64,000 nucleotides of DNA from Agrilactobacillus fermenti (GTDB lineage Bacteria; Bacillota; Bacilli; Lactobacillales; Lactobacillaceae), in assembly GCF_021030645.1 (NCBI RefSeq), contig NZ_JACGCJ010000011.1:1-64000 (forward strand), in the 5' to 3' direction. Of this stretch, positions 47,604 to 57,536 are shown one piece after another. The position numbers were made by a program, and so were the translations under genes. Under the pieces are notes generated by a model, which was not told where the DNA came from, searched no databases, and saw nothing but the letters and a program-made list of their open reading frames with translations. Each line of letters opens with the position of its first letter. Position 1 is the stretch's first letter.

Positions 47604-49166
47604 ATGCAATTTTATCAAGCAAAAGACTTAACTGCTGAGGTTGGTGCCAGAACACTATTTCATATTGCCAAACTTGGCTTTCATTATGGAGATAGGATCG
47701 GTTTGATTGGAGGCAATGGGGTTGGTAAAACGACCTTATTAACAATGTTGGCAAGGTTAGAACAACCGAGTCCTTTAAAGCCTAGTGCAAGTAAATATTT
47801 AGTACCTCAGCTTAAACCAACAAAGAATTTAAGTGGGGGTCAAATTGTACAGCATTATCTAGATGCCGCCTTTGAAACCCAAGCAGATATTTTATTTTTA
47901 GATGAACCAACGGCTAATTTAGACGTTGAGAATGTGAAGCAATTAGAGAATAGTCTCAAAAATTATCCAGGAACTTTGATTATAATTTCACATGATCGGG
48001 CATTTTTAGATCGGATCGTGACCCATATTTGGGCTTTAGCGGATCAGAAATTAACACCGTTTGTAGGAAACTATTCAGATTATCTGGATACTAAATCAGC
48101 CCAGGAAAATAAGCAGTGGCAAAAGTATCATGCCTATACACGGCAAAAGCAAAAGTTAGCTTTGGCGGCAGCGAAGCGTGAGCAAAAAGCTGCCCGAGCA
48201 ATAGTGATTCCACAGAATAAAGTCGGCACACAAGAAGCTTATAAAAGTAAGCCTTATTTTAATAAGAAACAAGCTAAGCTGGCTAAAACCGCGAAAGCAA
48301 TTGAAAAAAGGGCTACTAAACTGACACCTGTCGATCATCCTGAAGTTGAAAAGCCAATCAAAATGCAATTGAATCATGGGCAGGCCCTACAAGAAGGCGG
48401 CGTTTTAACGATTGAGCATTTTAAATTAGAACGTAACCATAAAGTCCTTATTAATGATGTCAATTTGCAATTACGTGGTGGTGAAAAACTGGCAATCACA
48501 GGGCCAAATGGTAGTGGTAAAACGACCTTACTTGAAAGTATCGTGCAGCACCACAGTTCCGCCATCCACTTGAATGACCCGGTGCATATTGGTTATTTTC
48601 AGCAAGATTTACGCAATCTGGTTTTAGATCAGAGTATTCTAGAAAATGTTCTGGCCGCAACGATTCAGAATAAGACTTTAGTGCGCACAGTCCTGGCACG
48701 GTTGGGCTTTAAAGCAGAGCAACTACAAAAACAAGTGAAGCTACTTAGTGGTGGCGAGCGGGTCAAAGTTAGTTTTGCAAAACTATTTCTAAGTCAGGCT
48801 AACTTTTTGATTTTAGACGAGCCGACAAATTATTTAGATATTGTCTCCTTAGAAGCCCTAGAACAATTAATGATGGCATATCCAGGGACAGTATTAATTG
48901 TGTCCCATGATCGTTATTTTATAAAGAAGGTTGCTACTCGGCAGCTGCAAATTGAGCCTGAAACAAAAAGTTTGATTGATCCGGAACGGATAACGCACAG
49001 CCAATCTTCAAAACCGAAGCAAGCCATTAGCCAGGCAGACGAGATTTTAGCTTTGAAAAACCGGCAGACGGCTTTATTGGGGCGGTTGACGATTGCACCT
49101 GATGATGCCAAAGCAGAAAAGGAATTCTTGGCCGTTAGTCGTACGTTAAAAGCACTGCAGGCATAG
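47604..49166 (+). CDS. Vga-like ABC-F ribosomal protection protein
   Basis: A cytosolic ABC-F ATPase of 520 residues without membrane segments. It has two nucleotide-binding domains: Walker A GGNGVGKT (36-43), signature LSGGQ (76-80) and Walker B LFLDEPT (97-103); then a Lys-rich interdomain linker (about 165-245, with SKPYFNKKQAKLAK); then GPNGSGKT (300-307), LSGGERVKVS and LILDEPTNYLD. The very short first domain (33 residues between Walker A and signature) and the linker wording match the Vga(A) group that dislodges lincosamides, pleuromutilins and streptogramin A from the ribosome. The attenuated leader supports an antibiotic-responsive role. Resistance is inferred; close chromosomal homologues may be weak or specific for one drug. 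Divergent from the glpK operon. Confidence 0.85.
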   Translation: MQFYQAKDLTAEVGARTLFHIAKLGFHYGDRIGLIGGNGVGKTTLLTMLARLEQPSPLKPSASKYLVPQLKPTKNLSGGQIVQHYLDAAFETQADILFLDEPTANLDVENVKQLENSLKNYPGTLIIISHDRAFLDRIVTHIWALADQKLTPFVGNYSDYLDTKSAQENKQWQKYHAYTRQKQKLALAAAKREQKAARAIVIPQNKVGTQEAYKSKPYFNKKQAKLAKTAKAIEKRATKLTPVDHPEVEKPIKMQLNHGQALQEGGVLTIEHFKLERNHKVLINDVNLQLRGGEKLAITGPNGSGKTTLLESIVQHHSSAIHLNDPVHIGYFQQDLRNLVLDQSILENVLAATIQNKTLVRTVLARLGFKAEQLQKQVKLLSGGERVKVSFAKLFLSQANFLILDEPTNYLDIVSLEALEQLMMAYPGTVLIVSHDRYFIKKVATRQLQIEPETKSLIDPERITHSQSSKPKQAISQADEILALKNRQTALLGRLTIAPDDAKAEKEFLAVSRTLKALQA

Positions 49167-49276
49167 TGAATCAGTGCTCGTGCTGAAAGTAAGATACATC
49201 TCAAGCAGGATGGCATGCTGACCTTTAAACGGTATATTACGAACGGTATAACTGTAACAATCGACAAAAAATGTAG

Positions 49277-49978
49277 GTGATTACGATTAAGATCTCTCAA
49301 GATGTATTTAATAAATCGCTTCAATATGGTTTTGAAAAGGCCATGCAAGGTACCACTGGACGCAAAGTGAATGCTAAAAGTATTCATCAGCTAACGACTA
49401 AATATATGGCTCAGTACCATGACCCTGAAAAAGCGATCAAAGCGTTAGTGAATCAATCACGATTATTGACGGCAACAACGGGGGCGGTTACCAATTTTGG
49501 CGGTTTACTAACGATACCGGTAAGTCTGCCGACTGAACTGGTAACCACATTATTTGTTAATATTCGTGTGATCGGCAGTATTGCTTATTTGCGTGGCTAT
49601 GAGTTGACTGATCCTAAAGTGCGGGCATTAATGCTGGCAGCTTTAGCAGGGAATTCTGGTATCGATCATTTTAAGCAAGCTTTGATCAAATCATCAACGC
49701 GCTATTTGCAAGGCAGACTGAATCAAGCTTTCTTTGATAAAGTAACGGCGCAGTTAAGTCATTTCTTGTTTAAACAATTCAGCATTAATGCAGCAACGGC
49801 GACGGTTAAAATCATTCCGGTGGTAAGTGCGGCTATTGGTGGGGTAACAGAAGCTATTTCCACGACAGCGGTGGCTAAAGCGGCAGATGCTGTATTCAAA
49901 CCTGAAGGCTTACAGTTTGGTGATCGGTTAATTAGTCGGCAAGAATTGTTAACCGAACAAACAAAAAATCAAGACTGA
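49277..49978 (+). CDS. EcsC-family protein
   Basis: A protein of about 230 residues with the EcsC domain (Ala/Gly-rich helices, about 65-190), including LLTATTGAVTNFGGLLTIPV, LPTELVTTLFVNIRVIGSIA and PVVSAAIGGVTEAIST. EcsC is associated with a membrane ABC transporter in Bacillus, but stand-alone copies occur widely with unknown role. The start is uncertain: GTG 49277 is in frame but lies inside the AGGTGA ribosome site; ATT 49286-49288 stands exactly 5 nt after AGGTGA, the same spacing as the ATG starts at 22325 and 51185. No other canonical start is near. It is on the same strand as the ABC-F gene, 110 bp downstream. Confidence 0.78.
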   Translation: MITIKISQDVFNKSLQYGFEKAMQGTTGRKVNAKSIHQLTTKYMAQYHDPEKAIKALVNQSRLLTATTGAVTNFGGLLTIPVSLPTELVTTLFVNIRVIGSIAYLRGYELTDPKVRALMLAALAGNSGIDHFKQALIKSSTRYLQGRLNQAFFDKVTAQLSHFLFKQFSINAATATVKIIPVVSAAIGGVTEAISTTAVAKAADAVFKPEGLQFGDRLISRQELLTEQTKNQD

Positions 49979-49997
49979 AGTTATTTTTAAAATATCG

Positions 49998-50037
49998 AGA
50001 GAGCGAGACAAAACTAATGTTTTATTTTCGCTCTCTA
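49998..50037 (+). terminator. GACAAAAC-family terminator after EcsC gene
   Basis: GAGAGAGCGAGACAAAAC pairs with the GTTTTATTTTCGCTCTC end. It directly precedes MITE-like copy F. Confidence 0.7.
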
Positions 50038-50040
50038 TTT

Positions 50041-50152
50041 GTTTACGAATAATTAAATTTTAAACGTGTTCCAAAAGGCAACACCTTCTCCTAACGATGT
50101 ATCGCTTAACCACCATTTTTCGCACTTCTTTAAGTACTTTTTGTCGCACGCT
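50041..50152 (+). repeat. MITE-like repeat, shortened copy (copy F)
   Basis: The left end TTTACGAATAATTAAATTTT matches copy A; AAACGTGTTCCAAAAGGCAA, CACCATTTTTCGCA and TTTTGTCGCACGCTC match copies B and C in order, with two internal deletions. Confidence 0.7.
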
Positions 50153-50234
50153 CAACCATTTTTAGTTATAAATGAATCTAGGACTAAGTGTACTTTGACC
50201 CGGCTAAACTTATTTCCCAGGAAATAAGTTTGAA

Positions 50235-51185
50235 TTAGACAGGTTGTTCGCCAGCGACATATTTGCTGAGAAAATGTTTGACCTGGAACGTATATTCTTC
50301 TGGTGCAGCCCAGTAACTTGCCGCGTGGGTTGCGTTCGGAACGATCCAAATATCTTTAGGTGCGGTCGTCGCTTGATAATTGTCGAAACACATATAGGTA
50401 GGTACGTAAGTATCTTTTTCACCATGAATAAAGAAAATGGGCGTGGTATTTTTCTTAAGTTGTTCAATGGCTGAGCTGCCTTTTAAAGAAAAGCCCAAGG
50501 CCACTTTGTTAATTTGACTAACGACTGGGATCAACGGGAATTTCGGTAGTTTAAAGGTCTCTTTTAATTGATAAGCCAGCTCTTCTTCAATACTAGAATA
50601 GCCACAATCTTCAACGATTGCTTTGACTTGCACGGGGAGTTCATCACCGCTGAGCATCATCACCGTAGCGCCACCCATACTAACGCCATACAAAACGATT
50701 TGAACATCTGTACCCATATATGCGATCACTTTTTGGATCCAATCTAGATAATCTAAACGGTCTAACCAACCAAAGTTGATATATTTACCAGCACTTAATC
50801 CATGAGAACGATTATCTGGTAAGACAACTGAGTAGCCATCGTCATAGAATAGTTTTGCTGAGGCAGCCATAGATGGCGCGCTGCCTTTGTAGCCGTGGGA
50901 AATAATGGCGACCTTCTTGACATTGGTCTGGTTATTTTCAAGAAAATAACTGTGTATTTTATTTTGAGGGTCATTTTCGTGAAGCCACCAAGTCTGTTTG
51001 TCTTGCTGTTCAAACCAAGCAAAACTTGGATAAAATTTTGAATCAGGATCTGGATTGGAGGCTGAACCAGCTGGGATTTTATTAAGCCGTTTAAAAGCGT
51101 AATTATAAAGATAAAAACTTGAAGCACTTGTAGCTGCAGCAGCGAGTCCTGAGGCCGTCAGCCATAATTTTGTAGCTGTTTTCAT
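50235..51185 (-). CDS. Membrane-anchored alpha/beta hydrolase
   Basis: A 316-residue hydrolase with an N-terminal hydrophobic segment (about 8-28) that may anchor it on the outer face of the membrane. The triad is visible: serine in GVSMGG (about 164), aspartate in HGEKDTYVP (about 257), histidine in ATHAASY (about 287); the oxyanion turn is SHGYKGS near 98. It resembles the YqkD/serine aminopeptidase S33 group common in lactobacilli. The ATG 51185 follows AGGTGA by 5 nt. The substrate is unknown. Stand-alone gene. Confidence 0.85.
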   Translation of the reverse strand: MKTATKLWLTASGLAAAATSASSFYLYNYAFKRLNKIPAGSASNPDPDSKFYPSFAWFEQQDKQTWWLHENDPQNKIHSYFLENNQTNVKKVAIISHGYKGSAPSMAASAKLFYDDGYSVVLPDNRSHGLSAGKYINFGWLDRLDYLDWIQKVIAYMGTDVQIVLYGVSMGGATVMMLSGDELPVQVKAIVEDCGYSSIEEELAYQLKETFKLPKFPLIPVVSQINKVALGFSLKGSSAIEQLKKNTTPIFFIHGEKDTYVPTYMCFDNYQATTAPKDIWIVPNATHAASYWAAPEEYTFQVKHFLSKYVAGEQPV

Positions 51186-51352
51186 TACGATCACCTGTTA
51201 CCTTATTAATTTAAATCATTGTAACATGATTGGTTTAGAATAAAATTTAAAATAAAGTTGACATAATTTGAAGATAACCTTGGTATTTTCTTTAGAAATG
51301 ATTTATTATGTAGTTGATATTAAAAGCTTTTCGATCATAGGAAGTGAGTAAT

Positions 51353-51604
51353 ATGCAATGTATGGGTTCATATCATAGCTTTTTCGCAGGGATACATCCG
51401 CAATTTACCTTGTTCTGGATGAGTATCGTATTGTTGATCGTCTTTTTGTGGTTTGTGATGAGTCGAGTTTATGTCCAACATATCAGCACCAAAGAGAGTG
51501 ATATTCACCGCATGCTATCTTTGTTAGAAGATGCTTATCGTGCGGGTCGGATCGATAAAGAAACATATTTACGCCAAAGAGATAGATTATTAAAAATAAA
51601 ATAG
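51353..51604 (+). CDS. Small membrane protein with C-terminal SHOCT-like domain
   Basis: An 83-residue protein with one membrane segment (about 17-42) and a cytosolic tail LLEDAYRAGRIDKETYLRQR that matches the short SHOCT domain (a two-helix oligomerisation motif with an AGxIxxxEY pattern). The ATG 51353 follows AGGAAG; a GTG 9 nt earlier overlaps it. It lies just ahead of gdhA on the same strand with 70 bp between. Function unknown; SHOCT proteins are thought to help oligomers form at the membrane. Confidence 0.7.
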   Translation: MQCMGSYHSFFAGIHPQFTLFWMSIVLLIVFLWFVMSRVYVQHISTKESDIHRMLSLLEDAYRAGRIDKETYLRQRDRLLKIK

Positions 51605-51671
51605 TGTATACTGAGAAGTGTTCTCATTTAGAGAGCACTTTTTGTTTTGAATTATTCAGAAAGAAGGTTGA

Positions 51672-53021
<1,350 letters not shown>

Positions 53022-53051
53022 GTAAAATCGTCAAAATCTAAGATAAATTAA

Positions 53052-53102
53052 TAAGACCCGCAGAAGTTAGATTGTAAAAATCTAATCTCTGGGGGTCTTT
53101 AT
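53052..53102. terminator. Bidirectional terminator between gdhA and sip
   Basis: AAGACCCGCAGAAGTTAGATT pairs with AATCTAATCTCTGGGGGTCTT with small mismatches, with runs of A and T outside. It serves both convergent genes and resembles the terminator at 43243. Confidence 0.75.
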
Positions 53103-53107
53103 TTTGT

Positions 53108-53677
53108 TCAATACAGCTTAAATGTATAAATAGGCCAATAACGGAGGACAACCACACTCTGAACGTCGCGCTGAGGAACGTAGCCAAATGAGCGGCTGTC
53201 ATTGGAGATTGTTCGATTATCCCCAAGCACAAAATAATGTTTTTTGGGTACTCGAATTGTATTGGTTGCAGCTAGGGATTTCAAAGAAAAATTTGCCGTA
53301 AATGGCAGTGACTGTTTTAAGTACCAAGCGTTTTTGTATAGATTCAAATAAGGTTCATCTTTGGCCTTACCGTTAATATATAATGTATCATCCTTGTAAA
53401 CGATTTTATCGCCAGGTAAACCAATGACCCGTTTAATATAATAATCACCGGTATTATCGGGAGAAGACAAGATGATCACAGCACCGCGTTTGACTTTTTT
53501 ATGTTTAAGCGAAACTAAACGCTCGCCTTGAAAAAAATTGGGCTGCATCGAATCGCCTTGAACGATATCATTACTGATCACAAATTTGAATAATAGAAAA
53601 ATAGCTGTCCAGATCAAAATGGCTAATCCAAAAGCTTTAAGCCAAAAGTCAGTTGTTTCCTGTGTGTGTCGCCTCAT
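53108..53677 (-). CDS. sip: Signal peptidase I
   Basis: A membrane protease that removes signal peptides at the outer membrane face. The 189-residue protein has one N-terminal anchor (about 16-35), the catalytic serine S43 in QGDSMQPNF, the catalytic lysine K82 in YYIKRVIGLPGD and the box GDNRTISNDSRSFG near 150-163. Length and single anchor are typical of the Gram-positive P-type enzyme. The ATG follows a weak ribosome site and the gene converges on gdhA with a shared terminator. Lactobacilli usually have more than one such enzyme. Confidence 0.93.
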   Translation of the reverse strand: MRRHTQETTDFWLKAFGLAILIWTAIFLLFKFVISNDIVQGDSMQPNFFQGERLVSLKHKKVKRGAVIILSSPDNTGDYYIKRVIGLPGDKIVYKDDTLYINGKAKDEPYLNLYKNAWYLKQSLPFTANFSLKSLAATNTIRVPKKHYFVLGDNRTISNDSRSFGYVPQRDVQSVVVLRYWPIYTFKLY

Positions 53678-53886
53678 ATGAATGACTCCAAATGTAATTA
53701 TGATTTGATTATAAATAGTATAACATTTTAAAATATCGATTAATGTTCATAACTTTTTCAAGATAAGTTGTTATGATTGAGGAAAGTCGAAAGAACAATA
53801 AGTATAGTTTACTCTTTTTTAGGGGCAATAACCGATGGATATAGATAATTTTTTTATGAAAGCAAGCTGCTTTTTGGAGGGTTGCG

Positions 53887-54864
53887 ATGAATTTATTCAA
53901 TAAAAAGAAACCCCGTTCTGTGCAACCTTATTGGGGACAGAAGGACATACCAGACTTAACCGGTAAATTGTTTTTGATCACAGGGGCAACCGGGGCGTAT
54001 GGGCAATTATTAACAGAGACAGTTTATGCCAATAATGGGTCAGTGATTCTAGCTGGTCGTGATCAGGAGACGGCCTTTGCACTGATTGGTCGCTTACGTG
54101 GTCAATATCAAGCCAGTGGCACCTTACAATTCCGCCAATTAGACTTGAATGATTTGGCGAGCATTCAAAGTTTTGCTGCAAATATCCAAAATGAAGTAGT
54201 CAAACTAGATGTATTGATCAATAACGCCGGCATCAAAGATACAAAAGAACGCCAAGTGAATCGTGAAGGCATCGAAGCGCATTTTCAAATTAATTATTTT
54301 GGGCATTTTGTATTGACTAATCTGTTGATCCCGCTAATGCAGATGGCAAAGGATCCTAGAATTGTCAACGTTTCAGCACCATTACCGGGATTTGCCAATT
54401 TAAAATTAAATGACCTACAGTTAACGAGCAGTTATTCTAATCAGCGCGCTTATTTACAGTCTAAGTTGGCAATTCAGATGGCGACCTTCTACTTACAAGA
54501 CATTAGTGCGGCACAAAATTTAGGCATTAAAGCTATGGTGACGCACCCTGGGATTGCCAAAGGTAATTTGCAAAGGTCTTATCCCAATCAGTCACAATTA
54601 TCGGGGTGGCTGCAAACGGTTGGCAGTCCTTTTCTGGGCTCTAGACGTCTTGGTATTTTACCCACGTTATTTGCGGCAACTGATCATCAAGCAGTGGGGG
54701 GCCGGCTTTATGCACCCGATGGTTTTTTGCATTTACAAGGGCGACCGACAGCTGTTAAGCCAATTAATGCCGCTCTGGACAAGCAAAAACAGGGCGAATT
54801 ATGGGTGGCTTCAAGTGAATTAGCAGGTTTTTCAAGCTGGGCATCGATGGCCAACACATTTTAG
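53887..54864 (+). CDS. SDR-family oxidoreductase (retinol dehydrogenase-like)
   Basis: A 325-residue short-chain dehydrogenase of the larger, human RDH/WWOX-like type. The cofactor motif TGATGAYG (about 33-40) has Tyr in place of the usual Ile; NNAG lies at about 112-115, and the YLQSK active-site Tyr/Lys pair at about 189-193 follows SAPLPG. A basic first 25 residues (MNLFNKKKPRSVQPYWGQKD) precede the fold. GGAGGG stands 5-6 nt before ATG. The substrate is unknown. Stand-alone gene. Confidence 0.8.
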   Translation: MNLFNKKKPRSVQPYWGQKDIPDLTGKLFLITGATGAYGQLLTETVYANNGSVILAGRDQETAFALIGRLRGQYQASGTLQFRQLDLNDLASIQSFAANIQNEVVKLDVLINNAGIKDTKERQVNREGIEAHFQINYFGHFVLTNLLIPLMQMAKDPRIVNVSAPLPGFANLKLNDLQLTSSYSNQRAYLQSKLAIQMATFYLQDISAAQNLGIKAMVTHPGIAKGNLQRSYPNQSQLSGWLQTVGSPFLGSRRLGILPTLFAATDHQAVGGRLYAPDGFLHLQGRPTAVKPINAALDKQKQGELWVASSELAGFSSWASMANTF

Positions 54865-54879
54865 AGGCAGAGTCATAAT

Positions 54880-54937
54880 AAAAAAAGATTGGAATCAAGT
54901 TTGTGCGTCAATACGTTACTTGATTACAATCTTTTTA
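54880..54937 (+). terminator. Terminator after the SDR gene
   Basis: AAAAAGATTGGAATCAAGT pairs with ACTTGATTACAATCTTTTT around a loop of about 17 nt. Confidence 0.75.
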
Positions 54938-54940
54938 TTG

Positions 54941-55075
54941 GTTTAGAACAGAGTGCGGCAAAAGGCGGTCAGCGACCGAGCACTAACAAGAATCACGAGA
55001 AATGGTAGTTTTGCCAGTTGAGTAATGCGATGTTAGGAGAGGGCGTTGCCTTTTGGAACACGTTTGAACAATAAA
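54941..55075 (-). repeat. MITE-like repeat, inverted copy (copy G)
   Basis: Read on the minus strand it gives CAAACGTGTTCCAAAAGGCA, CTCCTAACATCGC, GATTCTTGTTAGTGCTCG and CGCCTTTTGCCGCACTCTG in the same order as copies B and C. It is the only copy in the opposite orientation. Confidence 0.7.
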
Positions 55076-55103
55076 CATGCGTAATTATTGTTAGTACTTA
55101 CCT

Positions 55104-55802
55104 CTATTTTCCAGATAAGTTAGCAAACAGTAGTAAAATTGCAGGTAGATTATTTAAGAAGTGCAAGATAATGGTGATTTTCAAATTATTAGTTTTTTTA
55201 TAGATGAAAGCTAAGATCAGGCCTAAAGCGATGTAAATCAATGAGCCTGTCCAAGTCGTGTTGCTATGAGATAGGCCGAATAGAAGACCACTCAACAAAA
55301 CGCTCGGCCAGAAATGGTTCTTGAAGAAAAAGTTCATTAGAATGCCGCGGAATAGTAATTCTTCTGCGAGTGGGCCGAAGAAAACAATCATCATGATAGT
55401 CATAATAACGATGGTTGAATCAGAATTACCTAAGATTTTTTGTAGATCAGCATCGTTGGCCGTGGTTTGTTGATGACTGACCACGATATTTAGCATGCCA
55501 AAAACGATCTTGGCAAAAATCATGATGATCCAACCAATAGCGACATAGGTCCAAGCACTGCGGTCTAATTTTTGTGGCGTCTCAGTACGATATTTGCGGT
55601 AAAACCACATATAAAGGACATACAATAGAAAATAGCTACCCGCAAAGAGCGTCCAAGATAGGCTTGGCGCTAATTTAATGTTTTTATTATAAATGGGCAA
55701 AAATAACACCAGTTGCGGTATTGATAAAGCAACCAGCAAACCAATAAATTTTCCTAGTTTAGCCCAAAAAGAATCTGAATACTGTTTTTGAGGTGAATAC
55801 AC
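55104..55802 (-). CDS. CPBP-family intramembrane metalloprotease
   Basis: A multi-segment membrane protein of 232 residues with the CPBP (Abi/CAAX protease-like) motifs: EELLFRG (about 148-154), a second motif region FGLSHSNTT with histidine (about 176-184) and HFLNN (about 215-219). The start is GTG 55800-55802, after GGAGGG with 5 nt spacing; the open frame to 55871 begins without a site and adds a Cys/Asp-rich lead. Such proteins process prenylated or bacteriocin-related peptides, or give self-protection against bacteriocins; the role here is unknown. Stand-alone gene. Confidence 0.85.
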   Translation of the reverse strand: MYSPQKQYSDSFWAKLGKFIGLLVALSIPQLVLFLPIYNKNIKLAPSLSWTLFAGSYFLLYVLYMWFYRKYRTETPQKLDRSAWTYVAIGWIIMIFAKIVFGMLNIVVSHQQTTANDADLQKILGNSDSTIVIMTIMMIVFFGPLAEELLFRGILMNFFFKNHFWPSVLLSGLLFGLSHSNTTWTGSLIYIALGLILAFIYKKTNNLKITIILHFLNNLPAILLLFANLSGK

Positions 55803-55963
55803 GAGGACCCTCCAATCGAAATAACAGGACTTTGACTCGTCCAGTTTACCTGTTCCTGAGTCATTGGTCAAAATCAGGTATAATGATAAATCAAACTAAA
55901 GTTGGTGGCTTGTTTGAGCAGATATTTGTATAATGAGTGTATGTTGAAAGGGTTGAACTGGTC

Positions 55964-56800
55964 ATGGCAGAACCATTACTGACAGTGATCGTGCCGGTGC
56001 ATAATGTGCATCAGTACTTGGATCGTAGTCTGGAGAGCATTGTAGCACAAACATATCAAAATATTGAAATTATTATCGTTGACGACTGTTCAACAGACGA
56101 TACTGGCAAGATGGCTGATGCTTGGGCAAAGCGTGATCAACGCATTACCGTTTTACATTTAGCAGAAAACTGCGGTATTTCTGGTGCGCGTAATGTTGGT
56201 TTGGCTCGAGCAAGGGGTCAATTTGTGACCTTCGCCGATGGGGATGATTGGCTCGAACCTGATATTTGCCAATTTTATGTTGATAAAATGCAGCAGTACC
56301 GTTTAGACTTTGTCGCTTGTGGCTATTATGTGAATCCTGGGAATACCACTTGGTCTGGCAAGGCTAAAGATACTTTCGTAAAAAAACGCCCCTTACTACG
56401 GTTAGTGCGGAAGATGCACAGTCCAATCAGAGGTTATACATGGAATAAATGTTATCGGTTAGATGTGATTCGGCAATATGATCTAAAATTTGATGAACAG
56501 ATCACGCTGATGGAAGATCAAATCTTTAATGTGGTTTATGTGTTGCATACCAGTCGGTACCTTTACAATATAACGCCGTTGTATCACTATTTTCAACGGC
56601 CAGGCAGCTCGATACACCAACCGAATTTTAAAAAGGCTAAAGACGTTACCAAGGCAATCACGACGATTCAAATGTCGATCTGGCGCCACGAATGGCAGCA
56701 AGCAGCGCTAAATTTGAAGAACAATTATAAAAATAAGGCTCCGCGCTTATCGCGACCTTTATCTAAGGACAGAAATAAAGAGTCTGAGTCTAAATATTAG
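55964..56800 (+). CDS. Family 2 glycosyltransferase
   Basis: A 278-residue GT-A fold transferase. It has the N-terminal LLTVIVPVHNVHQYLDRSLE (4-23), VDDCSTDDT (38-46), GISGARNVGLARARGQFVTF (about 71-90) and the metal-binding DGDDW (about 92-96), then an acceptor region with EDQIFNVVYV. It resembles enzymes that add sugars to exopolysaccharide, teichoic acid or glycoproteins. ATG 55964 is the standard start; the open frame upstream to 55937 lacks a good site. It has no membrane segments. It is isolated, with no other polysaccharide genes beside it. Confidence 0.85.
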   Translation: MAEPLLTVIVPVHNVHQYLDRSLESIVAQTYQNIEIIIVDDCSTDDTGKMADAWAKRDQRITVLHLAENCGISGARNVGLARARGQFVTFADGDDWLEPDICQFYVDKMQQYRLDFVACGYYVNPGNTTWSGKAKDTFVKKRPLLRLVRKMHSPIRGYTWNKCYRLDVIRQYDLKFDEQITLMEDQIFNVVYVLHTSRYLYNITPLYHYFQRPGSSIHQPNFKKAKDVTKAITTIQMSIWRHEWQQAALNLKNNYKNKAPRLSRPLSKDRNKESESKY

Positions 56801-56832
56801 AGCGCGTGAGACTCAAACTCTTATGACTTTAG

Positions 56833-57069
56833 TTACATTCTTTTTTCGATGTGATAGGCCTGCTGTTTATTTGTTTTAGCTTGTTGGGCAGCCTCATCAG
56901 CGAAATAAACGGCGAAGCCAGCATCATCTTTGTTGACTGGTTTAACGATCACTAACGGGGACTGTAAAGCATTTCTAGTTTTGTAAATTTCCGCGCTGCG
57001 TAATGCTTCACCAAAGTCATGGCTGTTAGCAATCGCGTCGCCGGGATTAAAGAATACAATTTCTTCCAT
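56833..57069 (-). CDS. Small uncharacterised protein, 78 residues
   Basis: A soluble protein beginning MEEIVFFNPGDAIANSHDFG with VIVKPVNKDDAGFAVYFADE in its centre and a basic end. No family is recognised. AGGGG precedes the ATG at a suitable distance. It lies between the glycosyltransferase and yueI on the opposite strand. Confidence 0.55.
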   Translation of the reverse strand: MEEIVFFNPGDAIANSHDFGEALRSAEIYKTRNALQSPLVIVKPVNKDDAGFAVYFADEAAQQAKTNKQQAYHIEKRM

Positions 57070-57153
57070 AATTTATGCACCCCTTTTATTTTTAGTATAC
57101 GCTATCAAAGTTAGAAACGTCAGGTAATTTGTTATTTTTAAGGAGGTCTATCG

Positions 57154-57534
57154 ATGAGCGATGTTGAAGATTATATCAAAAGCCACATGTATGGCACCCC
57201 GCAGGTAAAACCAGATGAGAAGCGTGAATTTTTAGGTAATTTTCGCGAACGTGTTGCCCTGGCGCTCACCGTGGCTCAACTACGCAACCCCAAGACCGAG
57301 GCATTGGTCAGCGATGTCATGCAGCGCTACCCACAGTACCATTTATATTTAAATGCTAAGTTATCCCAAAGCTTCATTACAACGTACATGGCTTTAGCGG
57401 TAAAAATGAATTATGAGTTTACGATCATTACCCAAGAAGGGGTACGGGTCAAAACCGAGGGATTAGCTGAGGAAGATATGGGTTTAACGATTGCCGATCC
57501 AAAGAAGAAAATTGATCGGCCGATTATTTTATAA
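57154..57534 (+). CDS. yueI: YueI family protein (DUF1694)
   Basis: A 126-residue cytosolic protein of the DUF1694/YueI family: EFLGNFRERVALALTVAQLR (about 26-45), the FITTYMALAVKMNYEFTIIT stretch and TEGLAEEDMGLTI. AAGGAGG precedes ATG 57154. The stop is only 2 nt from the start of the next hydrolase gene, so the two form a translationally coupled pair. The family has no known function. Confidence 0.8.
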   Translation: MSDVEDYIKSHMYGTPQVKPDEKREFLGNFRERVALALTVAQLRNPKTEALVSDVMQRYPQYHLYLNAKLSQSFITTYMALAVKMNYEFTIITQEGVRVKTEGLAEEDMGLTIADPKKKIDRPIIL

Positions 57535-57536
57535 CG

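Noticed and set aside
50210-50474. Several open frames over the hydrolase gene at 50235-51185
   Set aside because: They lie inside a gene with a full catalytic triad and a good ribosome site, on other frames.
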